Source: Agrobacterium tumefaciens
GTDB lineage: Bacteria > Pseudomonadota > Alphaproteobacteria > Rhizobiales > Rhizobiaceae
DNA length: 64,000 nt
Direction of reading: 5' to 3'
Assembly: GCF_017726655.1 (NCBI RefSeq)
Contig: NZ_CP072308.1
Location: 2,492,001 to 2,556,000 of the forward strand
Positions within the stretch are counted from its first letter, which is position 1. Each line of letters begins with the position of its first letter. The position numbers and the translations under genes were made by a program. The notes under the pieces are model-generated. The model saw only the letters and a program-made list of their open reading frames with translations. It was not told where the DNA came from and ran no database searches. Of this stretch, positions 7,670 to 16,663 are shown one piece after another.

Positions 7670-8832
7670 ACAGCCCCATCGCAACCGTCGAGGTCTTCAC
7701 GCTGACCCAGCCGCGCAAGGTTCCCTATCTCGGCGCGCTGAGGCAAGGCGAGGTGGTCAATCCCAACGGCTACATCGTGCGCAAGGGCAATCGAACGGTC
7801 TACCCCACCTTTGACCGCAGCGTGCTGGTGCGCATGACGACTGAGGCGGGCACCGTCGGCTGGGGTGAGACCTATGGTATTGTCGCCCCCGGTGCCGTTG
7901 CCGCCCTCATCAACGATCTTCTCGCCGGTTTCGTGATCGGCCGTGATGCGTCCGATCCTTCGGCTGTTTACGACGACCTTTACGACATGATGCGGGTGCG
8001 CGGTTATACCGGCGGCTTTTACGTCGATGCGCTTGCCGCGCTCGATATTGCGCTCTGGGACATTGCCGGGCAGGAAGCCGGAAAATCCATCCGCGACCTT
8101 CTTGGCGGCGGTGTTGACATCTTTTCGGCCTATGTTTCGGGCCTGCCTGAAAAGACATTGAAGGCGCGCGGGGAACTGGCGAAATATTGGCAGGATCGCG
8201 GTTTTGATGCTTTCAAATTCGCAACGCCGGTGGCTGACGATGGCCCGGCGGCGGAAATCGCCAATCTCCGGCATGTCCTCGGCCCGCAGGCAAAAATCGC
8301 CGCTGACATGCACTGGAACCAGACGCCGGAGTGGGCGCTGGAACTCATAGCCGAGATGACGCCGTTCGACCCGTGGTTCGCCGAAGCGCCGGTCTGGACG
8401 GAAGACATCGCAGGGCTGGAAAAGGTTTCGAATGGAACAGAGGTCCCGATTGCCGTCGGCGAGGAATGGCGCACCCATTGGGACATGCGCGCCCGCATCG
8501 AACGCTGCCGCATCGCGATCGTGCAGCCGGAAATGGGCCACAAGGGCATTACCAATTTTATCCGCATCGGCGCGCTCGCGGCCGAGCACGGCATTGACGT
8601 GATCCCGCACGCAACAGTCGGTGCAGGTATCTTCCTTGCTGCGAGCCTGCAGGCGTCATCGACATTGCCGACCCTGAAGGGGCACGAGTTCCAGCACTCG
8701 ATTTTCGAACCCAACCGCCGCCTGCTCGCCGGCGATATGGATTGCCGCGAAGGCAGATATTACCTGCCCTCCGGACCGGGACTTGGCGTCAAGCCGTCGG
8801 AGGCGGCGCTCGCCCTTATTGAACGTATCTGA
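7666..8832 (+). CDS. Enolase-superfamily (mandelate racemase/muconate lactonizing type) sugar-acid dehydratase
   Basis: A 388-residue protein with capping domain (roughly residues 1-140) and barrel. Metal ligands fit Asp-214 (AADMHWN), Glu-240 (FAEAP) and Glu-266 (VGEEW). His-315 (VIPHATVG) is a candidate acid/base. The second-strand base motif, normally KxK, reads FKFATP, so only Lys-184 is present. I therefore cannot assign it to the galactonate, mannonate or galactarate subfamilies. It most likely dehydrates an aldonate or aldarate to a 2-keto-3-deoxy acid that feeds the upstream aldolase or DgoK. ATGA overlap with the aldolase implies coupled translation. Confidence 0.82.
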   Translation: MNSPIATVEVFTLTQPRKVPYLGALRQGEVVNPNGYIVRKGNRTVYPTFDRSVLVRMTTEAGTVGWGETYGIVAPGAVAALINDLLAGFVIGRDASDPSAVYDDLYDMMRVRGYTGGFYVDALAALDIALWDIAGQEAGKSIRDLLGGGVDIFSAYVSGLPEKTLKARGELAKYWQDRGFDAFKFATPVADDGPAAEIANLRHVLGPQAKIAADMHWNQTPEWALELIAEMTPFDPWFAEAPVWTEDIAGLEKVSNGTEVPIAVGEEWRTHWDMRARIERCRIAIVQPEMGHKGITNFIRIGALAAEHGIDVIPHATVGAGIFLAASLQASSTLPTLKGHEFQHSIFEPNRRLLAGDMDCREGRYYLPSGPGLGVKPSEAALALIERI

Positions 8833-8856
8833 ACTGGTTTTCTGGAGGAGGAACCC

Positions 8857-10128
8857 ATGACCAAAAGAATAAGAAAGCTGGCGCTTGGCACAGCGACCGC
8901 GATGTTGATGACCGTAGGCGGATTTGCTCCCGCCATGGCCGATACCGTTTTGAAATTCATTTCCTGGCAGACGGACGATGCTGGCACGGGCGAATGGTGG
9001 CGCTCTGCCATTGCCGCCTTCGAGAAACAGCATCCGGGCGTGAAAATCGAATTCACCAAGGCCGAGCGCAGTTCCTATGCCGACACGATGACGACGCTTT
9101 TTGCGGCCAACCAGCCGCCGCAGATCGTGCATCTGGCGTCCTTCGAATTTCAGATGTTTGCCGATAGCGGCTGGCTCGAGCCTCTCGACCCGTGGCTGAA
9201 GAAAGACGGCATAGACATGACGGGCTGGGCCGGCCAGCAGAAGTGCGAATGGAATGGCGAAACCGTCTGCATCATGACCAACTACTTCGGTTTCGTGATG
9301 GCCTACAACAAGAAGATTTTGGAAGAGGCGGGCGTCGCAGTTCCGAAGAGCTATGATGAGTTTCTGGCCGCTGCGAAAGCAACGACCAAGGATCTGAACG
9401 GCGACGGCATCATCGATCAGTTCGGCACCGGCCATGAAACGAAAGGCGGTCCAGGGCAATATCTGACGGAGATGCTGAACTACATCCTCGACGCCGGCGC
9501 CTACTGGACCGACAAGGACGGCAATATCACCATCGACACGCCGCAGATGGTGGAGGGTCTTTCACGCTGGAAAACCGTGATGAAGAGCGGCATCAGCCCG
9601 GTCGACATGAGCGCCAGCGATGTGCGCAAGCTCTTTGCCGATGGCAAGATGGCGATGCGGCTCGATGGGCCCTGGCTTTACGGTACGACCGAAAAGGGTT
9701 CGGCCAAGGCTGACATCGTCTACGCCGCGCCACCGCTTCATCCGCCGCTCGGCGGATCTTCCAACGTGCTGGCGATGCCAGCCGATATTCCCGACGACCA
9801 GAAGGCATTGGTCTGGGATTTCATCAAGCTGACGATGTCACCAGAATTCCAGCGCAGCTATGCCACCCTCGGCGGCAACACCCCGCCAAGCCCGAAGGCC
9901 GACGTCTCGGGCGTTGAAAAGACCATCCCGCATTTCCCGGTGCTGATTGAGACGATGAAGGCCGCGTCGGAAGCCGGTATCGACCGCATTCCGACCGGAC
10001 TTGAGCTTTTCTACAACGAGTTCAGCAAGATGGTGATGGAAGAAAGCCAGCGGATGATCATTCAGGATCTCGATCCGGCGGCGGTGGCGAAAACCATGCA
10101 GGCCAAGGCCGAAGCCATCAAGGGTTGA
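8857..10128 (+). CDS. Sugar ABC transporter periplasmic substrate-binding protein
   Basis: A 423-residue binding protein of the carbohydrate (CUT1) type. The first 28 residues form a signal peptide (KRIRK, hydrophobic core, then APAMA before DTVLKF). The mature part starts with the WQTDDAGTGEWW region and contains DLNGDGIIDQFGTG, GKMAMRLDGPWL and PLGGSSNVLAMP, all usual in sugar-binding SBP_bac_1 proteins. A GGAGGAGG site precedes the ATG. It is followed by a perfect intercistronic hairpin and by two permeases and an ATPase, giving a complete importer. The ligand is presumably the sugar or sugar acid used by the neighbouring enzymes. Confidence 0.9.
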   Translation: MTKRIRKLALGTATAMLMTVGGFAPAMADTVLKFISWQTDDAGTGEWWRSAIAAFEKQHPGVKIEFTKAERSSYADTMTTLFAANQPPQIVHLASFEFQMFADSGWLEPLDPWLKKDGIDMTGWAGQQKCEWNGETVCIMTNYFGFVMAYNKKILEEAGVAVPKSYDEFLAAAKATTKDLNGDGIIDQFGTGHETKGGPGQYLTEMLNYILDAGAYWTDKDGNITIDTPQMVEGLSRWKTVMKSGISPVDMSASDVRKLFADGKMAMRLDGPWLYGTTEKGSAKADIVYAAPPLHPPLGGSSNVLAMPADIPDDQKALVWDFIKLTMSPEFQRSYATLGGNTPPSPKADVSGVEKTIPHFPVLIETMKAASEAGIDRIPTGLELFYNEFSKMVMEESQRMIIQDLDPAAVAKTMQAKAEAIKG

Positions 10129-10140
10129 TCCCGTCGTTTC

Positions 10141-10168
10141 GCCATGGCCCGCTTGAAAGGGCCATGGC
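10141..10168 (+). promoter_or_regulatory. Intercistronic hairpin after the sugar-binding protein gene
   Basis: GCCATGGCCC and GGGCCATGGC form a perfect 10-bp stem with an 8-nt loop, 13 nt after the stop codon. There is no T run. Such hairpins behind binding-protein genes typically protect the upstream mRNA and raise the ratio of binding protein to permease. Confidence 0.65.
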
Positions 10169-10198
10169 TATCATCCGCATCCGGCAGGAGGACCATCC

Positions 10199-11125
10199 AT
10201 GACCGAACCCGTTCGGGCTGGGCGTCGCAAGTTTTTCGATCTGGCACGTCCCAGCCGGCAACATCTTCTCGGCTATATTCTGATCGCGCCCGCGGTCCTG
10301 ATGGTTGCCGCCATCATCGTCTGGCCGCTCGTTTTGGCCATCGACCTGTCGTTCCAGCAGGTCAAGATACCAAGGCTCGGCGGCGCCAGCCGGCCGTTTT
10401 CATTGGCCAATTATAATTGGTTGTTTTCCTCGCCGGAATTCTGGCTGGCCTGCTGGGTGACGCTGAAACTGGTCATCGTCGTGACCGCCGGCAGTGTTGC
10501 TGTTGGCCTCAGCACGGCGCTTCTGGCCAATAACCGTTTCAAGGGCCGCACCGTCGCGCGGTTGGGAATGGCACTCCCCTGGGCGGTGCCGGAAATCATC
10601 GCGGTCGTCATCTTTGCGTGGATGTTCGACACGTCCTTCGGCCTGTTCGGCTGGCTGGCGATAAAGCTCGGTTTCACCGACCAGATGATCCCGTGGGTCA
10701 GCAGTTCGACAGCCGCCTTCTGGGCCGTTGCCATCACCATGGTCTGGAAGGGTTTTCCTTTCGTGTCGATCATGTGCCTCGCTGGTTTGCAATCCATCCC
10801 CGCCGATTATTACGCGGCGGCCAAGGTGGATGGCGCCAGTGTCTGGCAGCGCTTCCGCTGGATCACCATGCCGCTTTTGATGCCGGTGCTGGGCGTAACG
10901 CTGGTGCTGACGCTGCTGTGGGTATTCCGCGACTTTTCTATCATCAAGGTCCTGACCGGCGGCGGGCCGCTGCGGTCGACCCAGACACTGTCGATCATGA
11001 CCTACGATCAGGCCTTCCAGTACCACAATTTCGGCCGTGCCGCCGCCGTCGGCGTGCTGACGCTGGTGATCTGCATCGTCGCGAGCCTTCTGATGCTCGG
11101 CCGGCGTTCGAAATCGATCTATTGA
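10199..11125 (+). CDS. Sugar ABC transporter permease (MalF/UgpA type)
   Basis: A 308-residue inner-membrane permease with about six membrane segments. The cytoplasmic EAA loop reads YYAAAKVDGASVWQRFRWIT, which contacts the ATPase. GGPLRSTQTLSIMTY near the C-terminus is typical for CUT1 MalF-type permeases. GGCAGGAGG precedes ATG 10199. The gene sits between the binding-protein hairpin and the second permease, so it is one half of the channel of this importer. Confidence 0.9.
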   Translation: MTEPVRAGRRKFFDLARPSRQHLLGYILIAPAVLMVAAIIVWPLVLAIDLSFQQVKIPRLGGASRPFSLANYNWLFSSPEFWLACWVTLKLVIVVTAGSVAVGLSTALLANNRFKGRTVARLGMALPWAVPEIIAVVIFAWMFDTSFGLFGWLAIKLGFTDQMIPWVSSSTAAFWAVAITMVWKGFPFVSIMCLAGLQSIPADYYAAAKVDGASVWQRFRWITMPLLMPVLGVTLVLTLLWVFRDFSIIKVLTGGGPLRSTQTLSIMTYDQAFQYHNFGRAAAVGVLTLVICIVASLLMLGRRSKSIY

Positions 11126-11135
11126 GGAGGCTTTG

Positions 11136-11966
11136 ATGAAACGCACATTTTTACAGAGCCTTGCCCTCTACGCGACTGTGATCTTCACGCTGGTGATGAT
11201 CCTGTTCCCGGTCTACTGGCTTCTGGTCACGGCGCTCTCCACCACCGATGAACTGTACCGCCTGCCGCCGACCTTCTGGCCGGATGATGCGCAATGGGAC
11301 ATTTTCGCCAGGGTCTGGGCGGCAAAACCGATCCTGCTGTGGCTGTGGAACTCGATGCTGGCGGCCATCGGCTCGGTGGCGCTGTCGATGCTGGTTTCGG
11401 TCAGTGCCGGTTATGCGCTGTCCCGCTACTCCATGCGGGGCGGCGCGACCATGGGTCTCTTCGTCCTGACGGCGAAGATGTTGCCCGCGACCCTGCTCGT
11501 CATTCCGCTGTTTTCGATTTTTTCCAGCTTCGGCCTGATCGGCAGCCTGTGGACGCTGGTTCTGGCGCATTCGACCATGATCATTCCTTTCGCCACATGG
11601 ATGCTGAAAGGTTATTTCGACACCATTCCGAAGGAGTTGGAACAGGCCGCCATGGTCGACGGCTGCTCGCCGATCGGTGCGATGGTGCGCGTCGTGCTTC
11701 CGATCGCCACGCCCGGTCTTGCCGCCACCGCACTTTATGCCTTCGTGCTCAGCTGGGCAGACTATGCCTATGCGCGCACCTTCCTCGTCAACTCGCCGGA
11801 CAACTGGACGGCCAATCTCGGCATCACCACGATGCAGGGCGAATATGTCACCTACTGGAACGACATTTCCGCCGCATCCGTGTTCATCGCGCTGCCGATC
11901 ATCGCAATCTACCTGTTCCTTGAACGTTATTTGGTCGGCGGCCTCACCGCTGGCGCGGAGAAATAA
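11136..11966 (+). CDS. Sugar ABC transporter permease (MalG/UgpE type)
   Basis: A 276-residue permease with six predicted membrane segments and the EAA loop ELEQAAMVDGCSPIGAMVRV. ATG 11136 is chosen because GAGGAGG lies a few bases upstream; the in-frame TTG at 11133 is an alternative. It begins 10 nt after the first permease gene and is followed 2 nt later by the ATPase gene. It is the partner channel subunit. Confidence 0.9.
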   Translation: MKRTFLQSLALYATVIFTLVMILFPVYWLLVTALSTTDELYRLPPTFWPDDAQWDIFARVWAAKPILLWLWNSMLAAIGSVALSMLVSVSAGYALSRYSMRGGATMGLFVLTAKMLPATLLVIPLFSIFSSFGLIGSLWTLVLAHSTMIIPFATWMLKGYFDTIPKELEQAAMVDGCSPIGAMVRVVLPIATPGLAATALYAFVLSWADYAYARTFLVNSPDNWTANLGITTMQGEYVTYWNDISAASVFIALPIIAIYLFLERYLVGGLTAGAEK

Positions 11967-11968
11967 GC

Positions 11969-13051
11969 ATGGCCAATATTTCCATTCGCAACGTCAGCAA
12001 GTCCTATGGCGCGCTCAACGTTCTCAGGCCCTTTTCGCTCGAGATCGAGAATGGCGAGTTCGTGGTGCTTGTCGGGCCTTCCGGCTGCGGCAAGTCGACG
12101 ATGCTGAAAATCCTCGCCGGTCTAGAACCGGCAAGCGAAGGGCAGATTTTCATCGGCGAAAACGAAGTGACGGACCTTGCGCCGGGTGACCGCGACATCG
12201 CCATGGTGTTTCAGAACTATGCGCTTTATCCGCACCTGACCGTTCGCCAGAATATCGGCTTTGGCCTTAAGATGCGCGGCACGGACAAGGCCGAGATCGA
12301 CCGCCGCGTCGATGACGCGGCGCGCATTCTGGAAGTCACCCCATATCTCGACCGCAAGCCCAAGGATCTGTCGGGCGGCCAGCGGCAGCGCGTGGCACTT
12401 GGCCGCGCCATCGTGCGCCAGCCGCAGGCCTTCCTGATGGATGAGCCGCTGTCCAACCTCGATGCCAAGCTGCGTGTCCATATGCGGGCCGAAATCGGTG
12501 CGTTGCACAAGCGCATCGGCGTCACCACCGTTTATGTGACGCATGATCAGGTGGAGGCGATGACGATGGCGGACCGCGTTGTCATCATGCAGGGCGGCGT
12601 CATCCAGCAGATCGCCGCTCCGGACGAGCTTTTCAACAACCCGGCCAATCTTTTCGTTGCCGGGTTCATCGGCTCGCCCGGCATGAATTTCCTCAATGCG
12701 GAACTGCGTGACGGCACAGTGACGCTCTTTGGGCAACAGGTTTCCCTGCCGGGAGCGGGCGACCGTCAGGGCAGCGTGATCGTGGGCCTGAGGCCAGAAC
12801 ATCTCGTTCTGGGCGATGCGCCTGTTACCTTCGATGTTCGGCCGACGCTGGTTGAAAGCCTGGGATCGGAAAAATACGTCTATTTCGATGCGGAAGGCGC
12901 AAGGGTCGCGGATGGCGAAGAAGGCAAGTCCAAGGGGTTGATCGCGCGCGTCTCGCATACCGGCAGCCTTCCCGGCAATGCGGCGCTCCGGCTCGGTTTC
13001 GATCCGGCGCAGCTTTATCTTTTCGATGCAGAGACCGGAGCACGGCTATGA
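11969..13051 (+). CDS. Sugar ABC transporter ATP-binding protein (MalK/UgpC type)
   Basis: A 360-residue ATPase with Walker A GPSGCGKST (about residues 37-45), Q-loop MVFQNYALYPHLTV, signature LSGGQRQRVALGRA, Walker B FLMDEPLSNLD and switch histidine in VTHDQVEAMT. Residues from about 240 onward form the MalK-type regulatory (TOBE/OB) domain, including VGLRPEHL. Proteins of this type can energise more than one sugar importer; the importer at 27.6-30.9 kb lacks its own ATPase and might share this one (inference). The gene overlaps the downstream dehydrogenase/epimerase gene by 4 nt. Confidence 0.9.
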   Translation: MANISIRNVSKSYGALNVLRPFSLEIENGEFVVLVGPSGCGKSTMLKILAGLEPASEGQIFIGENEVTDLAPGDRDIAMVFQNYALYPHLTVRQNIGFGLKMRGTDKAEIDRRVDDAARILEVTPYLDRKPKDLSGGQRQRVALGRAIVRQPQAFLMDEPLSNLDAKLRVHMRAEIGALHKRIGVTTVYVTHDQVEAMTMADRVVIMQGGVIQQIAAPDELFNNPANLFVAGFIGSPGMNFLNAELRDGTVTLFGQQVSLPGAGDRQGSVIVGLRPEHLVLGDAPVTFDVRPTLVESLGSEKYVYFDAEGARVADGEEGKSKGLIARVSHTGSLPGNAALRLGFDPAQLYLFDAETGARL

Positions 13052-14028
13052 TCCTTGTCACCGGATCGTCAGGTCGTGTCGGCCGTGCCGTTGTCGCCGC
13101 CTTGCGCGCGCAGGGCCGAACCGTTCGCGGCTTTGATCTCAGACCATCAGGAGCCGGCGGCGAGGAAGTCGTCGGGTCACTTGAGGATGCGCAGGCACTG
13201 TCCGACGCCACCAAGGGTGTGAGCGCCGTCCTGCATCTTGGGGCGTTCATGTCCTGGGCTCCGGCTGATCGCGACCGCATGTTTGCCGTCAATGTCGAGG
13301 GCACGCGCCTGCTGCTTGACGCGGCCGCGGCGGCTGGTGTGCGGCGGTTCGTTTTCGCCTCAACGGGTGAGGTCTATCCGGAAAATCGCCCGGAATTCCT
13401 GCCGGTCACGGAGGACCATCCACTTCGACCCAATTCGCCCTATGGTCTGACCAAGCTTCTGGGCGAAGAGCTGGTGCAGTTTCATCAGCGGGCGGGCCGC
13501 ATGGAAACGGTGATCCTGCGCTTTTCTCACACTCAGGATGCAACAGAGCTGCTGGACGAAGAGAGTTTCTTTTCCGGCCCCCGGTTTTTCCTGCGGCCGC
13601 GCATTCTCCAACAGCAGAATTTCGGAAATACGGCTGTCGCCGAATTGCTCCGGTCCCGCGATATTGGAGAGCCGTCGCATATACTGGCGCGGAATGAAAA
13701 CGGCCGGCCGTTCCGTATGCACATCACCGATACGCGCGACATGGTGGCAGGCATCCTGCTTGCCCTCGACCATCCCGACGCGGCGGGCGGCATCTTCAAT
13801 CTCGGCGCGGACGACCCTGCTGACTTCAGCGACGTTTTGCCAAAAATGGCGGTGCTGACCGGACTTCCCATCGTGACAGTCGATTTTCCCGGCGACGGTG
13901 TTTATTACCATACATCCAACAAGCGGATCAGAAACACTCTGGGATTTGAACCACAATGGACGATGGACCGGATGCTGGAAGAGGCCGCCGCCGCAAGACG
14001 GCAGCGCCTCGCGACGGAGCGGACATAA
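13048..14028 (+). CDS. NAD-dependent epimerase/dehydratase family protein (extended SDR)
   Basis: A 326-residue extended short-chain dehydrogenase. The nucleotide motif TGSSGRVG is at the very N-terminus, the active-site pair is YGLTK (Tyr and Lys), and HLGAFMSW and FASTGEVY match the central strands. Family members include UDP-sugar epimerases and uronate or aldose dehydrogenases. In this operon an aldose or uronate dehydrogenase making the lactone for the SMP-30 domain is plausible, but this is inferred from context. The stop TAA shares a base with the next ATG (TAATG). Confidence 0.8.
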   Translation: MILVTGSSGRVGRAVVAALRAQGRTVRGFDLRPSGAGGEEVVGSLEDAQALSDATKGVSAVLHLGAFMSWAPADRDRMFAVNVEGTRLLLDAAAAAGVRRFVFASTGEVYPENRPEFLPVTEDHPLRPNSPYGLTKLLGEELVQFHQRAGRMETVILRFSHTQDATELLDEESFFSGPRFFLRPRILQQQNFGNTAVAELLRSRDIGEPSHILARNENGRPFRMHITDTRDMVAGILLALDHPDAAGGIFNLGADDPADFSDVLPKMAVLTGLPIVTVDFPGDGVYYHTSNKRIRNTLGFEPQWTMDRMLEEAAAARRQRLATERT

Positions 14029-15710
14029 TGAAGCCGGAAACGCCGGGAGGAACGGCGGCGCTCGCCAAAGGGCTGACGCTTCTGGATATGGTAGCGGATG
14101 CGCCGGAGCCGCCACGTTTTGCGGAGCTGTTGCGTGCCTCCGGCCTGCCGAAACCGACCTTTGCCCGCATTTTGCGTACCCTCATCGCCTATGGGCTGGT
14201 GCGGCAGGACGAGGCACGGGGCACCTATGTGCTTGGTCAACGCTTTCTGGAAATGTCGCATAAGGTCTGGGAGAGTTTCGACCTCGTTTCGGCCGCAACG
14301 CCGGAACTCGAGCGGCTCGCGGCTGAGCTGGGCGAAACAGTTGCGTTGTGCCGGCTTGACGGCACGATGACCCAATATCTCGCCGAGCGTTCGCCGAATG
14401 GTCTGTCGGTCCGTGTCGAAGTGGGACGTCGTGTTCCCCTGCATTGCACGGCGCCCGGCAAGGCGCTTCTCGCTTTCCAGGACCCTGCCGTCGGCCGCGC
14501 ACTGCTCGATCGTCTGACGTTCGATGTGCAGACGCCGAAAACCCTCACCACGCTCGACGCGCTTCAGGCGGACCTGACGCTGACACGCGCACGGGGTTAT
14601 TCGATTTCCTATGAGGAGCATCTGCCGGGCGTCAATTCAGTGGCCGCGCCTGTCATGGGTCGCGACAATACGCCAATGGGGGTGTTGGTTGCGCTCGGTC
14701 CCTCGTCGCGGCTCGATACGTCCAACATCCATCCGGCCGGTCGCGAGCTGATCGCCGCCGCGCGCCGCATCACGGGCGCTGCCGGGGCCGTTGCCATCAG
14801 CTCCAGGCCGAAACCGCGATCGGCAACGGGCCGTCCGAGCGCCGATTTAAGTTGCATCCTGCCATGGGGCGCGCAACTTGGCGAGAGCCCCGTCTGGCAT
14901 GAGGGGGAGAACACTCTCTATTGGGTGGACATTCTCCACCCTGCCGTTCATCGCTTCGACCCGGCGACCGGTCGCAACGAAACCTGCGAGACCGGCAAGC
15001 TGGTCAGCGCGGTCATTCCGGTTGGCGGCGGCCGTCTGCTGGTGGCATCCCAGGACGGGATTGAGTGGCTTGATTTTCCATCCGGCCGCCTCACGCCCTT
15101 TGTCAGCCCTGAGGCGGGTATCGTGGACAACCGCTTGAACGATGCCAAATGCGGGCCCGATGGCGCGATATGGGTCGGATCGATGCGGATCGATGCCTCT
15201 AAACCCACCGGTGCGCTTTATCGTATCAATGCCGATGGTGCCTTTGAACGCAAGGAGGGCGGCATCATCGTCTCCAACGGGCTCGGCTGGAGCCCGGATG
15301 GGAGAACGTTCTATTTCGTTGATACCGTGCCCGGTCTGATCCACGCCTATGATTGCAACCCTTTGACAGGAGCGCTGTCGAACCGGCGCGAGTTTGCGCG
15401 CATCCCCGTCGCCGACGGCCGGCCGGACGGTCTCGCCGTGGATGTGGAAGGCGGCGTCTGGTGTGCCATATGGGACGGCTGGTCGGTGCGTCGCTATCTT
15501 CCGAACGGGAAGCTGGATCAGGTGATCGAGATGCCGGTGCCGCGCCCCACGAGCATCGCTTTTGGCGGGCCGGATCTGACGACGCTGTTCATCACCAGCG
15601 CCCGCACTCGCCTGCCGGCGTCGACACTCGCTGACGCGCCGCTCTCGGGCGGTCTGTTTTCCTGCCGACCGGGCATTGCCGGCGCGCGCGTTTCCTTGTT
15701 TGAGGGCTAA
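14028..15710 (+). CDS. IclR transcriptional regulator fused to SMP-30/gluconolactonase domain
   Basis: A 560-residue two-part protein. Residues 1-250 are IclR: a winged helix (GLTLLDMV, then GLPKPTFARILRTLIAYGLV) and an effector domain with HCTAPGKALLAF and GYSISYEEHLPGVNSVAAPV. Residues about 275-560 are an SMP-30 six-bladed propeller. Its likely metal ligands are Glu-286 (GESPVWH), Asn-417 (SNGLGWSPDG) and Asp-467 (RPDGLAVD), so the lactonase centre looks intact. The fusion is in one frame with no internal stop. It could be a regulator that also hydrolyses the sugar lactone it senses, or the propeller may only bind the ligand. ATG 14028 overlaps the preceding stop. A candidate operator is at 6726-6742. 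Confidence 0.88.
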   Translation: MKPETPGGTAALAKGLTLLDMVADAPEPPRFAELLRASGLPKPTFARILRTLIAYGLVRQDEARGTYVLGQRFLEMSHKVWESFDLVSAATPELERLAAELGETVALCRLDGTMTQYLAERSPNGLSVRVEVGRRVPLHCTAPGKALLAFQDPAVGRALLDRLTFDVQTPKTLTTLDALQADLTLTRARGYSISYEEHLPGVNSVAAPVMGRDNTPMGVLVALGPSSRLDTSNIHPAGRELIAAARRITGAAGAVAISSRPKPRSATGRPSADLSCILPWGAQLGESPVWHEGENTLYWVDILHPAVHRFDPATGRNETCETGKLVSAVIPVGGGRLLVASQDGIEWLDFPSGRLTPFVSPEAGIVDNRLNDAKCGPDGAIWVGSMRIDASKPTGALYRINADGAFERKEGGIIVSNGLGWSPDGRTFYFVDTVPGLIHAYDCNPLTGALSNRREFARIPVADGRPDGLAVDVEGGVWCAIWDGWSVRRYLPNGKLDQVIEMPVPRPTSIAFGGPDLTTLFITSARTRLPASTLADAPLSGGLFSCRPGIAGARVSLFEG

Positions 15711-15713
15711 ACA

Positions 15714-16475
15714 ATGTCCCTGGAGACTATCTTCGGCCTGAAGGGCCGCACCGCGCTTGTTACGGGATCGAGCCGTGGCATAGGCGCGGCGATCGCCGAA
15801 GGGCTCGCCGGTGCGGGCGCACATGTCATCCTGCACGGGGTGAAGCCGGGTTCGACGCTTGCCGTTCAGGAAAAAATCGCTGCAAGCGGCGCCAGCGTGA
15901 GCGAACTTGCGGCTGATCTCGCCGAGCCCGGTGCCGGGCATGATCTGATAAGACGCGCCGAAGAGATCGCCCCGGTCGATATCCTTGTCATCAATGCCAG
16001 CGCGCAGATCAACGCGCCCTTGGCAGAGCTGACAAACGACGATCTGACGTTTCAGCTTGCGGTCAATCTGGGCTCCACCGTCGACATGCTGCAGGCCGTG
16101 CTTCCGCGCATGGCGGCCCGTAAGTGGGGCAGGGTGGTTTCGCTTGGCTCAATCAACCAGCTGCGGCCCAAATCAATTGTCACGGCCTATGCCGCCACCA
16201 AAGCGGCGCAGCATAATCTGATCCAGAGTCAGGCACGCGATTACGCCCGCGACAATGTCCTGCTCAACACGCTCGCTCCCGGCCTCGTTGACACGGACCG
16301 CAACGCCCATCGTCGTGATGGGGACCCCGAAGGCTGGGCCGAGTATACGCGAACCATCAACTGGATGGGGCGGGCCGCGCATCCGCAGGAAATGGTGGGT
16401 GCCGCAATCTTCCTGTCGTCCGAGGCGTGCAGTTTCATGACCGGCGAAAGCATATTTTTGACGGGGGGAGTTTGA
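15714..16475 (+). CDS. SDR family oxidoreductase
   Basis: A 253-residue classical short-chain dehydrogenase. Visible motifs are TGSSRGIG (cofactor binding), the NAS variant of NNAG (INASAQ), the catalytic serine in SLGSIN and YAATK (Tyr and Lys). The C-terminus MTGESIFLTGG is typical. It begins 3 nt after the IclR-SMP30 gene and closes the sugar-acid operon. It could oxidise the imported sugar or interconvert keto and hydroxy acids; the substrate is unknown. Confidence 0.85.
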   Translation: MSLETIFGLKGRTALVTGSSRGIGAAIAEGLAGAGAHVILHGVKPGSTLAVQEKIAASGASVSELAADLAEPGAGHDLIRRAEEIAPVDILVINASAQINAPLAELTNDDLTFQLAVNLGSTVDMLQAVLPRMAARKWGRVVSLGSINQLRPKSIVTAYAATKAAQHNLIQSQARDYARDNVLLNTLAPGLVDTDRNAHRRDGDPEGWAEYTRTINWMGRAAHPQEMVGAAIFLSSEACSFMTGESIFLTGGV

Positions 16476-16663
16476 CGGATTTGGCCTGCGGGGAGGGGTG
16501 ATGGTGAGCAATGCGATTGCTAACCGGACGCTTCCTCAGCTGCTCGACATGACAAGTCACTGCTGACGGGAGTCATTCACGTGGCTTTGGTTTGGGTGAG
16601 CGCATTGTTTTGCCGATGCATGTCGTTCGGCATGGACCGTGCGACTGCTGCCTTCTCCGCGCA

